From NCBI RefSeq assembly GCF_900110575.1, contig NZ_FOEF01000034.1, forward strand, positions 1-58,832: a stretch of DNA of 58,832 nt, written 5' to 3'. Made by a program: the position numbers and the translations under genes. The notes under the pieces were generated by a model. That model saw nothing but the letters and a program-made list of their open reading frames with translations. It searched no databases and was not told the DNA's origin. Below, one piece after another: positions 46,388 through 55,194 of this stretch; the stretch's first letter is position 1; each line of letters begins with the position of its first letter. This stretch comes from Amycolatopsis saalfeldensis (lineage in GTDB: Bacteria > Actinomycetota > Actinomycetes > Mycobacteriales > Pseudonocardiaceae).

Positions 46388-48594
46388 CGCTGATCACCCC
46401 TGATCACTTCGCCGTCGACCTCGGGCGCGTGGCGGTTGTGCGCGGCAGAGCGGATCTTGTTCGCGCCAGCCACCGCGACTTGCGCCGCCACGGCCCACGG
46501 GCCCAGCGCCTTACCACCGGCCTGCGCGGCCTTCGCCAGGCCGCCGGTCGTACCCGCGACCGCGCCGCCCGAACCGACTCCAGCGCCGATCGGCGCACCA
46601 CGAGCTCCTGTGGCCGCCGTCCGGCCGACCTGCTGCTGCCCCGCGCCGGGCTTGCCTGCCATGCCTGGCCCGCCGGCCGGGCCAGACTTGCCTGGCGCGT
46701 TCGCGACGGGGGAGCTGGTGCGGGCCTGCTGAGGTTGACCGCCCGGGGGCTTCTGCTGTTGCTGCTGTCCGTAGTTCTGCTGGATGCTGTGCTGGTTGCC
46801 GCCGCCGGTGGACCCGCCGCCACCGTCCTTTCCACCACCTCCGCCGCGGTTTCCCGCAGCCGCCAGGCCTGCGCCGACCACGGACGCGGTGCCAAACCCG
46901 GAGCTGGGCTGGGAATCGTGACTGTCCTCCGCAGTGGGCAGCAGAGGTGAGTACTTCAGCAGGGAAAACGGGGCGAGACCGGCCACGATCAAGGCGACCG
47001 CGACGAGGATCAGCTGGAAGAGCAACGCGAGCCCGCCGCTCTTCATCGCCGGGACGCTCAGGTTGCCGTCGATCAGCGCGAAGATGATCCCAAGCAGGAA
47101 AAACAACATGGGCTTGGCGAACAGGACCCCAAGGAACATGTAGGGCACCTTCAGCGCCTTTTTCCTCCACTTCGGGTGCACCCACATACCCCAGGCGATC
47201 CCTGCGACCGCCGCGGACAACGGCAGCGCGATGCTCTGCATCGCCAGCCCGACGAAGACGGCAAACGCCCCGATGATCATCAGCAGGAAAATGATGATCC
47301 CAATAAAAGCTCCGCCCGGGATCAACGTCACCGTGACGCCCCCGATCAGCACCAACTTCGCCATCGCGGAGCTGAGATAGCCGGCGTCCCAGGCCGCGAT
47401 CCCGTTGGTCAATCCGCTCACCATCTCGGTCAGCAGCGCGCCGATCGCGGGGGAGAACACCGCGAGGAACATCCCGAGAGGCAACTGCTTGAACAGGCTT
47501 TCCTGCAGGTCTTCCCGGCTACCGCCGCCGCTTGCTGTGCGCGCGATCATCAGGATCGCCATGAACGCCATGACCACGACGCCGATCCCCGTGCTGGCTG
47601 CGTAGGTCTCCAGGAACCATGGCGCGCTCGGATCGAAATTCCCGACGCTAGCCAGGCCTTGCAAGATCGTGGTCGTAAAGCTGGTCGCAGCCTCGTGCAG
47701 AGAGTTGGCCAGATCGTCGACGGCCGACGCGGGATCCACGACGAACTTTGCTACTTGAAGGTTGAACTTCACGATGCTGACGAACGCGTCGACGACCCAT
47801 TTCCCGGCCGTGGCGAGACCATCACCGACCAACCCGAAGAAATCTCCAACCTTGTCGATCCAGCTGGTGTTGTTCTCGATGTACGCCGCCATTCCGGAGA
47901 ACAATTGGGCGACGCTCATATCCCAGTGCTGGCACATGTCCAGCTTGTCGGGGTTCATTGCGACTTTACTGCAGTCGGTGAAGAATGCTTTTTCGCAATA
48001 TGGGGAGTTCTTCTCCCCGCAGGGGCTGGTGAACTTGTCGACCGGCAGATCCGCGGGGTAGGTGGCGCTCTCGGTCTTCATCACCTCGACGGTCGCCGGA
48101 TCCGGCGCCGCGGCCCAGGTAAACCCCCACGCGTTGTTGGCGGGAGTCGTGAACTCCCGGAGCGTGTTGGCGCATCCACCCCGCCCCACGGGCATGAGGT
48201 AGACGTCCCGCTCCTTGCTGCTGGACGGGAACAGCTTCGGCAGGGTCGGCGGCTCCTTGTTGACGTCGATGTCTTTCGGTGGATCCAGCGGGTTGGTGAT
48301 CCAGAACGCCATGCGCTGGTCGGGGGGAGTCGACCAGTACATCAAGCGTGGCTCGTCGAGCATCACGGCATTGATATACATGCCGATGTTGCCGCCCTTG
48401 TCGATGCACGAGGGATCGTGAAACCAAGGGCCGTCTTTAAATTCCTGTGTGCCAGCCACGAACTTCTTCAACTCGGCGGGAAAGCCCTGCGGGACATTCC
48501 CTACTGGCTGACTAGGATCAGCCAGCGCTGCCGGTGAATTAAAGGCTAGCAGTGCCAGCACTGTGAGAAACAGTGCGGCAATGCGACGGATCAT
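46384..48594 (-). CDS. VirB6/TrbL-like polytopic membrane protein
   Basis: The 736-residue protein has a signal peptide (residues 1-25, cut after ALA), an extracellular domain of about 300 residues with Cys pairs, then seven or eight membrane helices (about 330-590: STGIGVVVMAFMAILMI, GVTVTLIPGGAFIGIIIFLL, VPYMFLGVLFAKPMLFFL) and a C-terminal Gly/Gln/Pro-rich cytoplasmic tail. This is the layout of VirB6/TrbL channel components in actinobacterial T4SS. The low-complexity tail (GGGGGKDGGGG, QQQQQ) may vary in length between relatives. Confidence 0.85.
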   Translation of the reverse strand: MIRRIAALFLTVLALLAFNSPAALADPSQPVGNVPQGFPAELKKFVAGTQEFKDGPWFHDPSCIDKGGNIGMYINAVMLDEPRLMYWSTPPDQRMAFWITNPLDPPKDIDVNKEPPTLPKLFPSSSKERDVYLMPVGRGGCANTLREFTTPANNAWGFTWAAAPDPATVEVMKTESATYPADLPVDKFTSPCGEKNSPYCEKAFFTDCSKVAMNPDKLDMCQHWDMSVAQLFSGMAAYIENNTSWIDKVGDFFGLVGDGLATAGKWVVDAFVSIVKFNLQVAKFVVDPASAVDDLANSLHEAATSFTTTILQGLASVGNFDPSAPWFLETYAASTGIGVVVMAFMAILMIARTASGGGSREDLQESLFKQLPLGMFLAVFSPAIGALLTEMVSGLTNGIAAWDAGYLSSAMAKLVLIGGVTVTLIPGGAFIGIIIFLLMIIGAFAVFVGLAMQSIALPLSAAVAGIAWGMWVHPKWRKKALKVPYMFLGVLFAKPMLFFLLGIIFALIDGNLSVPAMKSGGLALLFQLILVAVALIVAGLAPFSLLKYSPLLPTAEDSHDSQPSSGFGTASVVGAGLAAAGNRGGGGGKDGGGGSTGGGNQHSIQQNYGQQQQQKPPGGQPQQARTSSPVANAPGKSGPAGGPGMAGKPGAGQQQVGRTAATGARGAPIGAGVGSGGAVAGTTGGLAKAAQAGGKALGPWAVAAQVAVAGANKIRSAAHNRHAPEVDGEVIRGDQR

Positions 48595-48616
48595 TCTCCC
48601 CCCAAACGGTCATGCG

Positions 48617-49309
48617 TTAATTGATGTAATAGGTGTAAAGCCCGTTGGTCAGCGGCGTGGTCACCGGTGCCGGGCTGCCGTCGCCGGGCTTCGGGCCCTT
48701 CGACGCTCGTAGGCTGGATACCTTCCAGTCCCCGTTTTCCCAGGTCAGCCGCACGGTGTGGGTGCTCCAGTCGGCGGCCGCGGTCGTGCCACCGACGCCG
48801 GAGGTCGAGCCGACCGACAAGACCCAGATCTCCACCGTGGCCGAGGCGTCGGAGTACGCGGTTACCCGCGTTGATGCTGGGACCTTGCTGGTCTGGTTGT
48901 CGCTGGAGGCGTCCGGCGCGGTGGCCAGCACCTTGCGCGCCGCCTCGTCGGCGTTGGACGCCGTCCACGTCTTGCTCGCGGTCGCCGAGTCGGCCTGTCC
49001 GTGAGCGATATTGAGAACCAGCTGCACGGCGTTGACTCCCGCGGTAGCCGCGCCCGCCTGATCATGGCTGTATCCCGACGGGACACCCTGGACGATCTTG
49101 GCCGGACCGTGCGGTCCACCCACCGCGCCGCTGGTCGGTGCGGTGCTGGCGCCCGGCTGTGTCGCCTGCGGTGCCGACGACGTCGAGCTCGGGAATACCC
49201 AGTGCCCGACCACCAGACCCACGGCCAGGGCCACGATGGTCGCGACGATCAACAGCCAGGTCCGCGACGAGCGGCGGCCGGCGGTCGAGGGAGGTGCGTA
49301 GTAACTCAT
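48617..49309 (-). CDS. Membrane-anchored T4SS protein (VirB8-like)
   Basis: The 230-residue protein has one membrane helix at residues about 18-40 (TWLLIVATIVALAVGLVVGHW), a Ser/Thr/Pro linker and an outer domain (STRVTAYSDASATVEIWVLSVG, WSTHTVRLTWENGDWKVSSL), which looks like the NTF2-like fold of VirB8/TcpC proteins. ATG 49309 is chosen, since AGGAG lies six bases upstream; ATG 49315 would touch the site. It bridges inner membrane and cell wall in the channel. Confidence 0.75.
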   Translation of the reverse strand: MSYYAPPSTAGRRSSRTWLLIVATIVALAVGLVVGHWVFPSSTSSAPQATQPGASTAPTSGAVGGPHGPAKIVQGVPSGYSHDQAGAATAGVNAVQLVLNIAHGQADSATASKTWTASNADEAARKVLATAPDASSDNQTSKVPASTRVTAYSDASATVEIWVLSVGSTSGVGGTTAAADWSTHTVRLTWENGDWKVSSLRASKGPKPGDGSPAPVTTPLTNGLYTYYIN

Positions 49310-49318
49310 GATCATCTC

Positions 49319-49648
49319 CTAGAAGAGGGCGACAACTGCTCCGAAGATGATCCCTAGAGCGGCGAGCGCACCCAGCGCCAGCCCACTGCGTTTGGCGCTT
49401 TCGGTGTGTTCGAGCACCGAGGACTGCATGCCGCCCTTTTTGGCGTGCTGCAGCTCGATGACCGCGCGGACCGCGCCGAAGGCGACGACCACGAAGGAGA
49501 TCCCCCAGACCGCGGCCAGGACTTTCTGCCAGGCCTGGGTGAAAGGCACGCCGAACAGGTTGAAGTTCGGCACGACACCGTTGAACGGGTTCTTGGCCTC
49601 GTCGGCCAGGAACTCGGCGGCGGTGTGTACGAAGAAGTGGATCGTCAT
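49319..49648 (-). CDS. Small T4SS membrane protein
   Basis: The 109-residue protein has two hydrophobic helices (residues about 44-62: VWGISFVVVAFGAVRAVI; and 92-109: LALGALAALGIIFGAVVAL), with a charged hinge. Size and position fit a VirB2/VirB3-like subunit or small platform component of actinobacterial systems. It overlaps the ParA-like stop (ATGA). No firm family name. Confidence 0.75.
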   Translation of the reverse strand: MTIHFFVHTAAEFLADEAKNPFNGVVPNFNLFGVPFTQAWQKVLAAVWGISFVVVAFGAVRAVIELQHAKKGGMQSSVLEHTESAKRSGLALGALAALGIIFGAVVALF

Positions 49649-50868
49649 TGCGCTTGGGACCTCCTGACGGGCAGCGCCGTGACCGACGCCTGCCCACCCC
49701 CCTGATCAGCGGTGTTGTGCTGTGGTGATGGCGCCGGAGCGCGGGACTGTGCCTGCGGTGAAGGCCGGTGTTGAGGCGGTGGCGGAGGCGTCATCTGGTC
49801 AGGCCGGGTGCTGTGCACCGCGGCGAGCCGGTCGGCCACCGCGGCAGCCGCTGCGACCCAAGCCCGCCTGGACGCCTCGCTGATTCGGCCGTAGACCATC
49901 GGCTTCCCGCCGGCCAATTGGTCGTCGAACGGGACTTCGACGACCAGCGCGGTTCGAGCGGCGAAGTACTCGAGCAGCTGTGCCCGGACCTGCGCCTCCG
50001 GCGCGGTCACGGCCGGGCGGATCACGGTGACCGCGCCGGAGACCAGATCCTTGAGACCGTGGGCGACCAGCGAGTCGAGCATGAAGGCGGCGGTCTGCGC
50101 GACGTCGACCTCCAGCGTGATCGGCACGACCAGCACGTCCGCGCTGTGCGCGGCCCACAGCCAGTTGCCGGCCCGCGGGTTGTTGCCGGTGTCCATCACC
50201 GTGAGCCGGTAGAATCGCGACAGCAGTAACCCCAACCGGCCGCACTCCCCAGCGCCGATCTGTTCCCGACGGGCGACGTCGACGTCGGAAGCGAGCACAT
50301 CAACCCTGCTCGGCTGCGAGCGCAGGTAATGGCTCATGTCCCCGGCCGACCCCGATGGCCCGGCCAGCCGCTCGAACGCCCCCAGCAGATGCCACACCGT
50401 CGTCGGAGGTGTCGTGACCTCGGCGCGGTCAGCCAGGGTGCCCCTGGCCTCGTTGTTGTCCCACGCCACCGTGCTCCCGCCCCGCAGCGTGGCGAGGGTG
50501 TGGGCCAGCATCAGCGCGGCCGTGGTCACCCCGGACCCGCCCTTGGGGTTTGCGACCATCACCAGCCGCGCACCGCCGATGTACTGGCGGACCGCGACCT
50601 CGGCCAGCCGGTGCCGGGCCTCCACCTGCCCCGGCTTCGGCTTGATCAAGCCGCCGGTCAGTCGCCGGACGCGGCCGCGCCAGCCCCAGTTCGCCGGATC
50701 GGTGATGACCGACGGCGGCGCCGACAGCAACGCGGTTCCGTCGACTGGTGGCGGTCCGGGCTGCTGCGGCTGTCCGGTCGGCACGTGGTTGTGCGGCGCA
50801 GGCCCAGGTGCACGAGTAAGGTCCAATGGAGCCTCGGCCCCATATCCAGAAGTGTCGCCAGGTTGCAC
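49645..50868 (-). CDS. ParA/MinD-like ATPase of the transfer operon
   Basis: The 407-residue protein has a Pro/Gln-rich N-terminus, a deviant Walker A (VMVANPKGGSGVTTAAL) near residue 104-118, DNNEARGTLAD, TVMDTGNNP and VVPITLEVDVAQTA. This is the SIMIBI fold of ParA/MinD, usual in actinobacterial T4SS operons and in type VII-like secretion (EspI-like). Partition of the plasmid or positioning of the transfer machine at the pole are the possible roles. The GTG at 50868 shares a base with the upstream stop (TAGTG). No ParB gene is beside it, which speaks for a role in transfer. Confidence 0.85.
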   Translation of the reverse strand: MQPGDTSGYGAEAPLDLTRAPGPAPHNHVPTGQPQQPGPPPVDGTALLSAPPSVITDPANWGWRGRVRRLTGGLIKPKPGQVEARHRLAEVAVRQYIGGARLVMVANPKGGSGVTTAALMLAHTLATLRGGSTVAWDNNEARGTLADRAEVTTPPTTVWHLLGAFERLAGPSGSAGDMSHYLRSQPSRVDVLASDVDVARREQIGAGECGRLGLLLSRFYRLTVMDTGNNPRAGNWLWAAHSADVLVVPITLEVDVAQTAAFMLDSLVAHGLKDLVSGAVTVIRPAVTAPEAQVRAQLLEYFAARTALVVEVPFDDQLAGGKPMVYGRISEASRRAWVAAAAAVADRLAAVHSTRPDQMTPPPPPQHRPSPQAQSRAPAPSPQHNTADQGGGQASVTALPVRRSQAQ

Positions 50869-52037
50869 TAGTCGTTCACCGCCCCCGAAATCGGCCGGGC
50901 GGCGACATTGCGGAAATCTCCGCCCTTACGCACTTTCGACACTTTCACAACATCGCCGCTTTGCGGCGCCTCCAGCATCATCTGGTTTCCCCCTGCAATC
51001 CCCAGGTACATGGCGACGTGATGCCTGCCCCAGAACAACAAATCCCCAGGCTGCGCCTGCGCGAACGACACGACGGTCTTCGCGTTAGTCAGCTGCGTAG
51101 CTGACGGCTTCGTCAGCATCACCCCGGCCTGGGCATACGAATAAAATGTCAATCCGGCGCAGTCGAATCCGACCTTGTTGAAATCGCCGTGTTTATCGGC
51201 AGCGCCTCCGCCGTCGCTGATTCCTTTGGTAGGGCCGTTGGCATTTCCGCCGCCCCAGGCATACGGAGTTCCTAGCCACGCCAGCCCCGATCCGATCGCT
51301 TTCGCGACCTGCGGAGACGACGCGGTGATCACCCCCGCCACCCCGGCCTGCGGAGGCAGCGTCACCTCGTTGCCGCGGATCGACACCGCGATCGGACCCT
51401 TCACCGACTGGTCGGCGCACTTGAGCGGCGGCCCGGAGCCGTCGTAGAGCGCGCCAGTGATCGCCTCGGCGAACCCCTGCCACTGCGTGTACTTCTGCGC
51501 GCCGGCCCCGCTGCGCTGCACAGCCTGCGCGAGGTCCTGGTTGGGCCGAGGATCCTGGTCGTAACCGGGGACCTGCGTGGTCAGCACGGTGAAGAAACCG
51601 CCGGCCGAGGCCGCTGGGTCATGCGGGTCGTAGCCGACGTAGGCCCGGTACGGCCCCGGCGCGATCTGCTGAAAAGGCCCCAATGCGCGACCAGAGTCGT
51701 TCTGCGGATCGAGCTTCGACTCCTGCATGGCCGTCTGGATCGAGATCGTCGCGCCGCGCCTGGTGATCTTCTTTGCCTTTGCCACGCCGATGACCTTCTG
51801 CGCGGTGTCGATCTGTATCGGAGACAGCGTTATTCCGCCGAAGGTGTTGCCGCCCGGAGGGGCCGGGGCCGCCGGGGCCGCCGCGGGAACCGAACACGTC
51901 GGCGGCCCGGGAACAGAGGCCTCGGCGCGGTCACCGCCCAACGCCAGCACGAACGCGACGACCAGGGCGACAACAGCGCCGGAGATGAGCAGCACGACCT
52001 TCATCAGCCGGCGTCCACGGCGACGTCTACCAGCCAA
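50868..52037 (-). CDS. Cell-wall hydrolase: lytic transglycosylase-like plus NlpC/P60
   Basis: The 389-residue protein has a membrane anchor (residues about 11-34: MKVVLLISGAVVALVVAFVLAL), a transglycosylase-like part (IQTAMQESKLDPQNDSGRALGPFQQ, with catalytic Glu in QES) and a C-terminal NlpC/P60 peptidase with VGFDCAGLTFYSYAQ (Cys nucleophile) and HHVAMYLG (His). It opens peptidoglycan outside the membrane so the channel can cross the wall, like VirB1. It overlaps the lipoprotein gene by 34 bases. Confidence 0.88.
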   Translation of the reverse strand: MAGRRRRGRRLMKVVLLISGAVVALVVAFVLALGGDRAEASVPGPPTCSVPAAAPAAPAPPGGNTFGGITLSPIQIDTAQKVIGVAKAKKITRRGATISIQTAMQESKLDPQNDSGRALGPFQQIAPGPYRAYVGYDPHDPAASAGGFFTVLTTQVPGYDQDPRPNQDLAQAVQRSGAGAQKYTQWQGFAEAITGALYDGSGPPLKCADQSVKGPIAVSIRGNEVTLPPQAGVAGVITASSPQVAKAIGSGLAWLGTPYAWGGGNANGPTKGISDGGGAADKHGDFNKVGFDCAGLTFYSYAQAGVMLTKPSATQLTNAKTVVSFAQAQPGDLLFWGRHHVAMYLGIAGGNQMMLEAPQSGDVVKVSKVRKGGDFRNVAARPISGAVND

Positions 52038-52648
52038 CGTCCATCGCCGCCACGTACGACACGTCGAGTGCTGATGACCGGCGAAGTCTGGAACGGCAGC
52101 CCTGCGGCCAGCTGCGTACTGGTTGCCGAGACCTCGACGTAGACCATGTCCGGCGTGGCCGGGGCGTCCGGGTTGACCTGTGCCTCGACCTGGTCGCAGC
52201 GGGTGGTCAGCTTCTGCTCGCGCATCTGCTGATAGGTGTCCGGGGTATCACCGCGCTCGGTGTCGGCGGCTGTTCCCGCGCCCGTGGCGTACACGCCGGC
52301 TCGGGTCAGGTTCGCGTTGATCGGCTCCTCGAACGAGGTCTCACAGAACTGCCCCATCCACGCCCGCGCCACCGCTACCGGGTCGGCGTAAAGCGCGGGC
52401 GTTGGCTCAGGTGCGGGGGCGGGCGCGGGAATCCCTGAGGGAGCACCGGCTCCCGACGTCGGTGTGACTGGTGCTGCCGTGGGCAGCGTGAACTGCCCGG
52501 AGGCCGGCACCGTCGCCGATGTCGTGCCCGCATCCGGCGTGGCCGGCGTTGCTGTCGGCGAGCCGTCGGACCCGGGGCCGGAACACCCGACGCTGATCGC
52601 CGCGACCACCAGCGTCACGAAGATGAGCATCGTGGCCGAGCGCGTCAC
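52004..52648 (-). CDS. Lipoprotein of the T4SS operon
   Basis: The 214-residue protein has a signal peptide with a lipobox (AISVGCSG, Cys22), a Thr/Pro/Ala-rich linker to residue about 85 and a C-terminal domain (DPVAVARAWMGQFCET, DMVYVEVSATSTQL, RRVVRGGDGRWLVDVAVDAG) similar in pattern to NTF2-like outer domains. It would be anchored outside the membrane, close to the wall hydrolase. GTG 52648 overlaps the stop of the hydrolase gene (GTGA). Confidence 0.8.
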   Translation of the reverse strand: MTRSATMLIFVTLVVAAISVGCSGPGSDGSPTATPATPDAGTTSATVPASGQFTLPTAAPVTPTSGAGAPSGIPAPAPAPEPTPALYADPVAVARAWMGQFCETSFEEPINANLTRAGVYATGAGTAADTERGDTPDTYQQMREQKLTTRCDQVEAQVNPDAPATPDMVYVEVSATSTQLAAGLPFQTSPVISTRRVVRGGDGRWLVDVAVDAG

Positions 52649-53781
52649 GACCTACTCCCGCCGACGCCGGCGACCAGCACATGGTGCAACCACTCGGAGG
52701 CATAGTCGGCGAACTGGTCACCGTCGGTCGCCAAGGCCAGGCAGTGCCCGGACTTCGCCTGCACGTAGGTGGTGAGCGGCGCGGTGAAGTTGGGCTGCTC
52801 CGCTGCGCGGAGCGTGTCCGCGCTCGTGCAGTCGACTGCCGTGCATGCCCAGGCGTCCTGACCGCCGTTGGCTTCCAGCACCGGTGCGGTGATCGCGCGT
52901 GAGGTGGCTGGAGTCAGCCCGAGCAGCGCGCCGTCTGGCAGCTCGGTTGCCGAGGCAGCGTCCTTGGTGGCCTCGTCGGCGGCGAGGATGGCGGGGTCTA
53001 CGTCGTCGGCGGCGTGGAACAGTCCGGCGCGGACGCCGGGGACGGTGGTGAGGTAGCCGGGGTCCAGTGCGTGGCCTTCCAGCGCGGCCGGGTGCATGCT
53101 GGTCAGCGAGGTGAGCAGCTGATCAGGTGCGATGCGGTGGCTGTAGCCGGTCAGGATCACCGCGTCGACGTCGTGCGGGTGCCGCGCAGCCGCGATGACC
53201 GAGGCCATGCTGCCCAGCGAGTGCCCGACGAGCGCGACCTGATCGTGCTGCTGGCCGTCCAGCGCGCCGGAGCGCGCACGGGCCACGACCTGATGCAGTG
53301 CTTCTGCCTGCACACCGGCGGTGACCAGGATGCTGAGCGGGTGTGAACTGGCCCCGGTGCCAATCCGGTCCACAGCCAGCGTGGCGAAGCCCGCAGCGTT
53401 AGCTCGCGCACTGTAGGAGTAGGCGTCCAGTCCTAGTCCGGACCAGTAGTTCCGGTTGTAGGTGCCGCCGGCGACAAGCACCTGCAACGGCGCGCCGACG
53501 TGGCTGCCGGCAGGAGGGCAGAGCGTCGCGTGCATCGTCTCGGCCAGCAGCCCGCTCGTCACCGGGATGTCCAGCTCGGTGCACGAACGGATCTGCGACG
53601 CGGCCGACGCGGACGGCCCCGGCCCGGCCAGGATCGTCGCTACCGCGGCCAACAGGCCCGCCACTGCCGTGCCGAATGTGCGGCGCACGGCGCGATGCCG
53701 GCCTCGCCGATGTGTCCCCGTGCCCGGCTCGGGCAGTGCCATTCGTGGCTGTTCAGGGCTTCGTGCGTGTCGTCCCCTCAT
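52645..53781 (-). CDS. Secreted alpha/beta hydrolase, first gene of the conjugation operon
   Basis: The 378-residue protein has an N-terminal Arg-rich segment with a hydrophobic helix (RRTFGTAVAGLLAAVATILA), suggesting export by Tat or Sec. Its fold shows GGTYNRNYW (oxyanion hole), GHSLGSMASVIAAARHP (nucleophile Ser), a DAVILTGYS strand, an EANGGQDAWAC (Asp) and the late His in KSGHCLALA. It is an esterase or lipase-like enzyme. ATG 53781 is preceded by GGGGGAG. As a first gene of the transfer operon it may act on the envelope or on a signal molecule. Substrate unknown. Confidence 0.82.
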   Translation of the reverse strand: MRGRHARSPEQPRMALPEPGTGTHRRGRHRAVRRTFGTAVAGLLAAVATILAGPGPSASAASQIRSCTELDIPVTSGLLAETMHATLCPPAGSHVGAPLQVLVAGGTYNRNYWSGLGLDAYSYSARANAAGFATLAVDRIGTGASSHPLSILVTAGVQAEALHQVVARARSGALDGQQHDQVALVGHSLGSMASVIAAARHPHDVDAVILTGYSHRIAPDQLLTSLTSMHPAALEGHALDPGYLTTVPGVRAGLFHAADDVDPAILAADEATKDAASATELPDGALLGLTPATSRAITAPVLEANGGQDAWACTAVDCTSADTLRAAEQPNFTAPLTTYVQAKSGHCLALATDGDQFADYASEWLHHVLVAGVGGSRS

Positions 53782-53872
53782 GAAATCTCCCCCTACTAGT
53801 AACGAAAGCACCCCCACTGTCCTGTGTGGACGTATGTCGGGGATGGTCGAGCGATTCAGGTCTCGCAGCCGG

Positions 53873-54967
53873 TCATCGCGCTGAGGTTGTGGTCCAGGCA
53901 CGCGCGACACTGGAGGCGAGTGCGGTGTTCGCGGCGCCCGCGACGGCTGATCGCCTCCCAAGTCCGCAGGACGCACCCAGCGCTGTCACCGGGCCGCCGA
54001 GAGCGTCGATCAGCAGCGCGAAGGCGAGCCGCGTTGCCTCCGGGTGGCTCTCGTCCACCACGCCCGCGATGACCTCCACTCCGCGGCGGAGCTCACGCAA
54101 CGCGGCATAGAACGCCGGGTCTGTAGCGGGAGCCGCGCTGCCGTGCGCGATCGGAAGGTGCACCAGCGGCATCGGAACTCCCCGCGTGTCCAGCAGGTCG
54201 GCGAGCGCGTTGAGGAACGTCACCGGAGCGGTCAGGTCGCTCGGCTCGAACAGTGGCTCGTGCTCGAGGTCGCCATAGCACAGGTGCAGCACCCACTTCG
54301 CCGACGGCGCCGCGGCCAAGGTCGCCGCGACCTGCCCGGTGAGCTCTCCGGTCAGCAACGGCCAGTCCTCGCGTGGCGTGCGGTGGTAAGCCAGCAGAAT
54401 CGCCGGGCTTTCCAGCTGCAGCTGAACACGATCGCCCCAGCGGCCAGCGAGTTCGGCGATCTCGCCGACGAGCATGGCCTGCATGTCGCCGATCCACTCC
54501 GCGGAAGCCTCCACCGACCCGGACACGAAAAACGCCAGATCGAGCGCGTTCGGGATGCTGACCTGCAACCGCTCGGGGATGTTGCTGCCATCCTGTAGCT
54601 GTTCGAGCGAGGCGAACGCTTCGGCTGTTTGCTCGACCCGGCCCAGCGCGACATCGGCGGGGGAAAGAACGTGCCCGTCACCGATCGCGTAGTAGGACAG
54701 GTCGTCGTAGCCCAGACTCGCGCCTGAGTGCACCTTCACCAGACCGGGAACCTGTTCACGGGCCTCGAGCCAGTCGATGATCCACCGGTCGTCGGCGTCG
54801 AAGGGCAGGGCCGTCAGGGGAACCCCGTGCTGGTGGTCGAGATGCCACTGCATGGTCGAGAGCGGATGCCCTCCGGTGCCCAGCGGCGCGGTGCCGACGA
54901 GGTGGACGGCCATCGGACGAGTCGTCCATTGGCGTGGTGCGGGTGCGGCGGGCGCGGAAACCGACAT
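53873..54967 (-). CDS. MetE-like (cobalamin-independent methionine synthase C-terminal) protein
   Basis: The 364-residue protein follows the pattern of MetE-type barrels: LVGTAPLGTGGHPLST at the start, LQVSIPNALDLAFF, LQLESPAILLAY, WVLHLCYGDLE (His-x-Cys as zinc ligands), VVDESHPEA and ALGASCGLGRRS (late Cys ligand). Methyl transfer to a thiol is the likely chemistry. True MetE is twice as long and has an N-terminal barrel, so this is a stand-alone relative. It is the last gene of the cluster that starts at 58753 and follows a strong hairpin. Confidence 0.75.
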   Translation of the reverse strand: MSVSAPAAPAPRQWTTRPMAVHLVGTAPLGTGGHPLSTMQWHLDHQHGVPLTALPFDADDRWIIDWLEAREQVPGLVKVHSGASLGYDDLSYYAIGDGHVLSPADVALGRVEQTAEAFASLEQLQDGSNIPERLQVSIPNALDLAFFVSGSVEASAEWIGDMQAMLVGEIAELAGRWGDRVQLQLESPAILLAYHRTPREDWPLLTGELTGQVAATLAAAPSAKWVLHLCYGDLEHEPLFEPSDLTAPVTFLNALADLLDTRGVPMPLVHLPIAHGSAAPATDPAFYAALRELRRGVEVIAGVVDESHPEATRLAFALLIDALGGPVTALGASCGLGRRSAVAGAANTALASSVARAWTTTSAR

Positions 54968-55002
54968 GAGGCAACTCCTTGACGTGGATAGACGGCGGGA
55001 GG

Positions 55003-55039
55003 TGAGCGGGAGCGGCCGGGGGGCCGCCGCTCCCGCTCA
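55003..55039 (-). terminator. 14-bp hairpin overlapping the stop of the 40-residue peptide gene
   Basis: Positions 55003-55016 pair perfectly with 55026-55039 (14 base pairs, nine-base loop). The TGA of the peptide gene (55037-55039) lies in the 5' arm in the minus direction. It separates the peptide gene from the MetE-like gene and could be a terminator or attenuator. Confidence 0.7.
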
Positions 55040-55159
55040 GCTGGGGGTCACGCCTTCCGCGGCCGGCAACCTGGCCGCGGTCCGCGAGGTCGCGGGGAAC
55101 TGGTGGCGAACCCGACGCCGGGATGGTGGCCTGGGTGTCCGCGGTCCGCTGGTGTTCAT
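55037..55159 (-). CDS. 40-residue peptide, possible leader or precursor peptide
   Basis: From ATG 55159, eight bases after a clear AGGAG ribosome site, a 40-residue peptide is encoded (MNTSGPRTPRPPSRRRVRHQ, ending in AEGVTPS). It is rich in Arg, Pro, Thr and Ser, and has no signal peptide. It lies between the aminotransferase stop and the MetE-like gene, and is followed by a perfect hairpin that covers its stop. Either it is a regulatory leader peptide whose translation controls read-through into the MetE-like gene, or a precursor of a modified peptide. The codon use is normal for the element. Confidence 0.5.
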   Translation of the reverse strand: MNTSGPRTPRPPSRRRVRHQFPATSRTAARLPAAEGVTPS

Positions 55160-55194
55160 CAGTTCTCCTGGTATGCAGAGGGAAGTCGGTGTGG

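Noticed and set aside
47176..48537. A 453-residue open frame on the plus strand
   Set aside because: Antisense of the VirB6-like gene, whose signal peptide and membrane helices are clear.
52645..53976. Longer hydrolase from 53976
   Set aside because: The extra 65 residues precede a good ATG with GGGGGAG and would bury the signal peptide.
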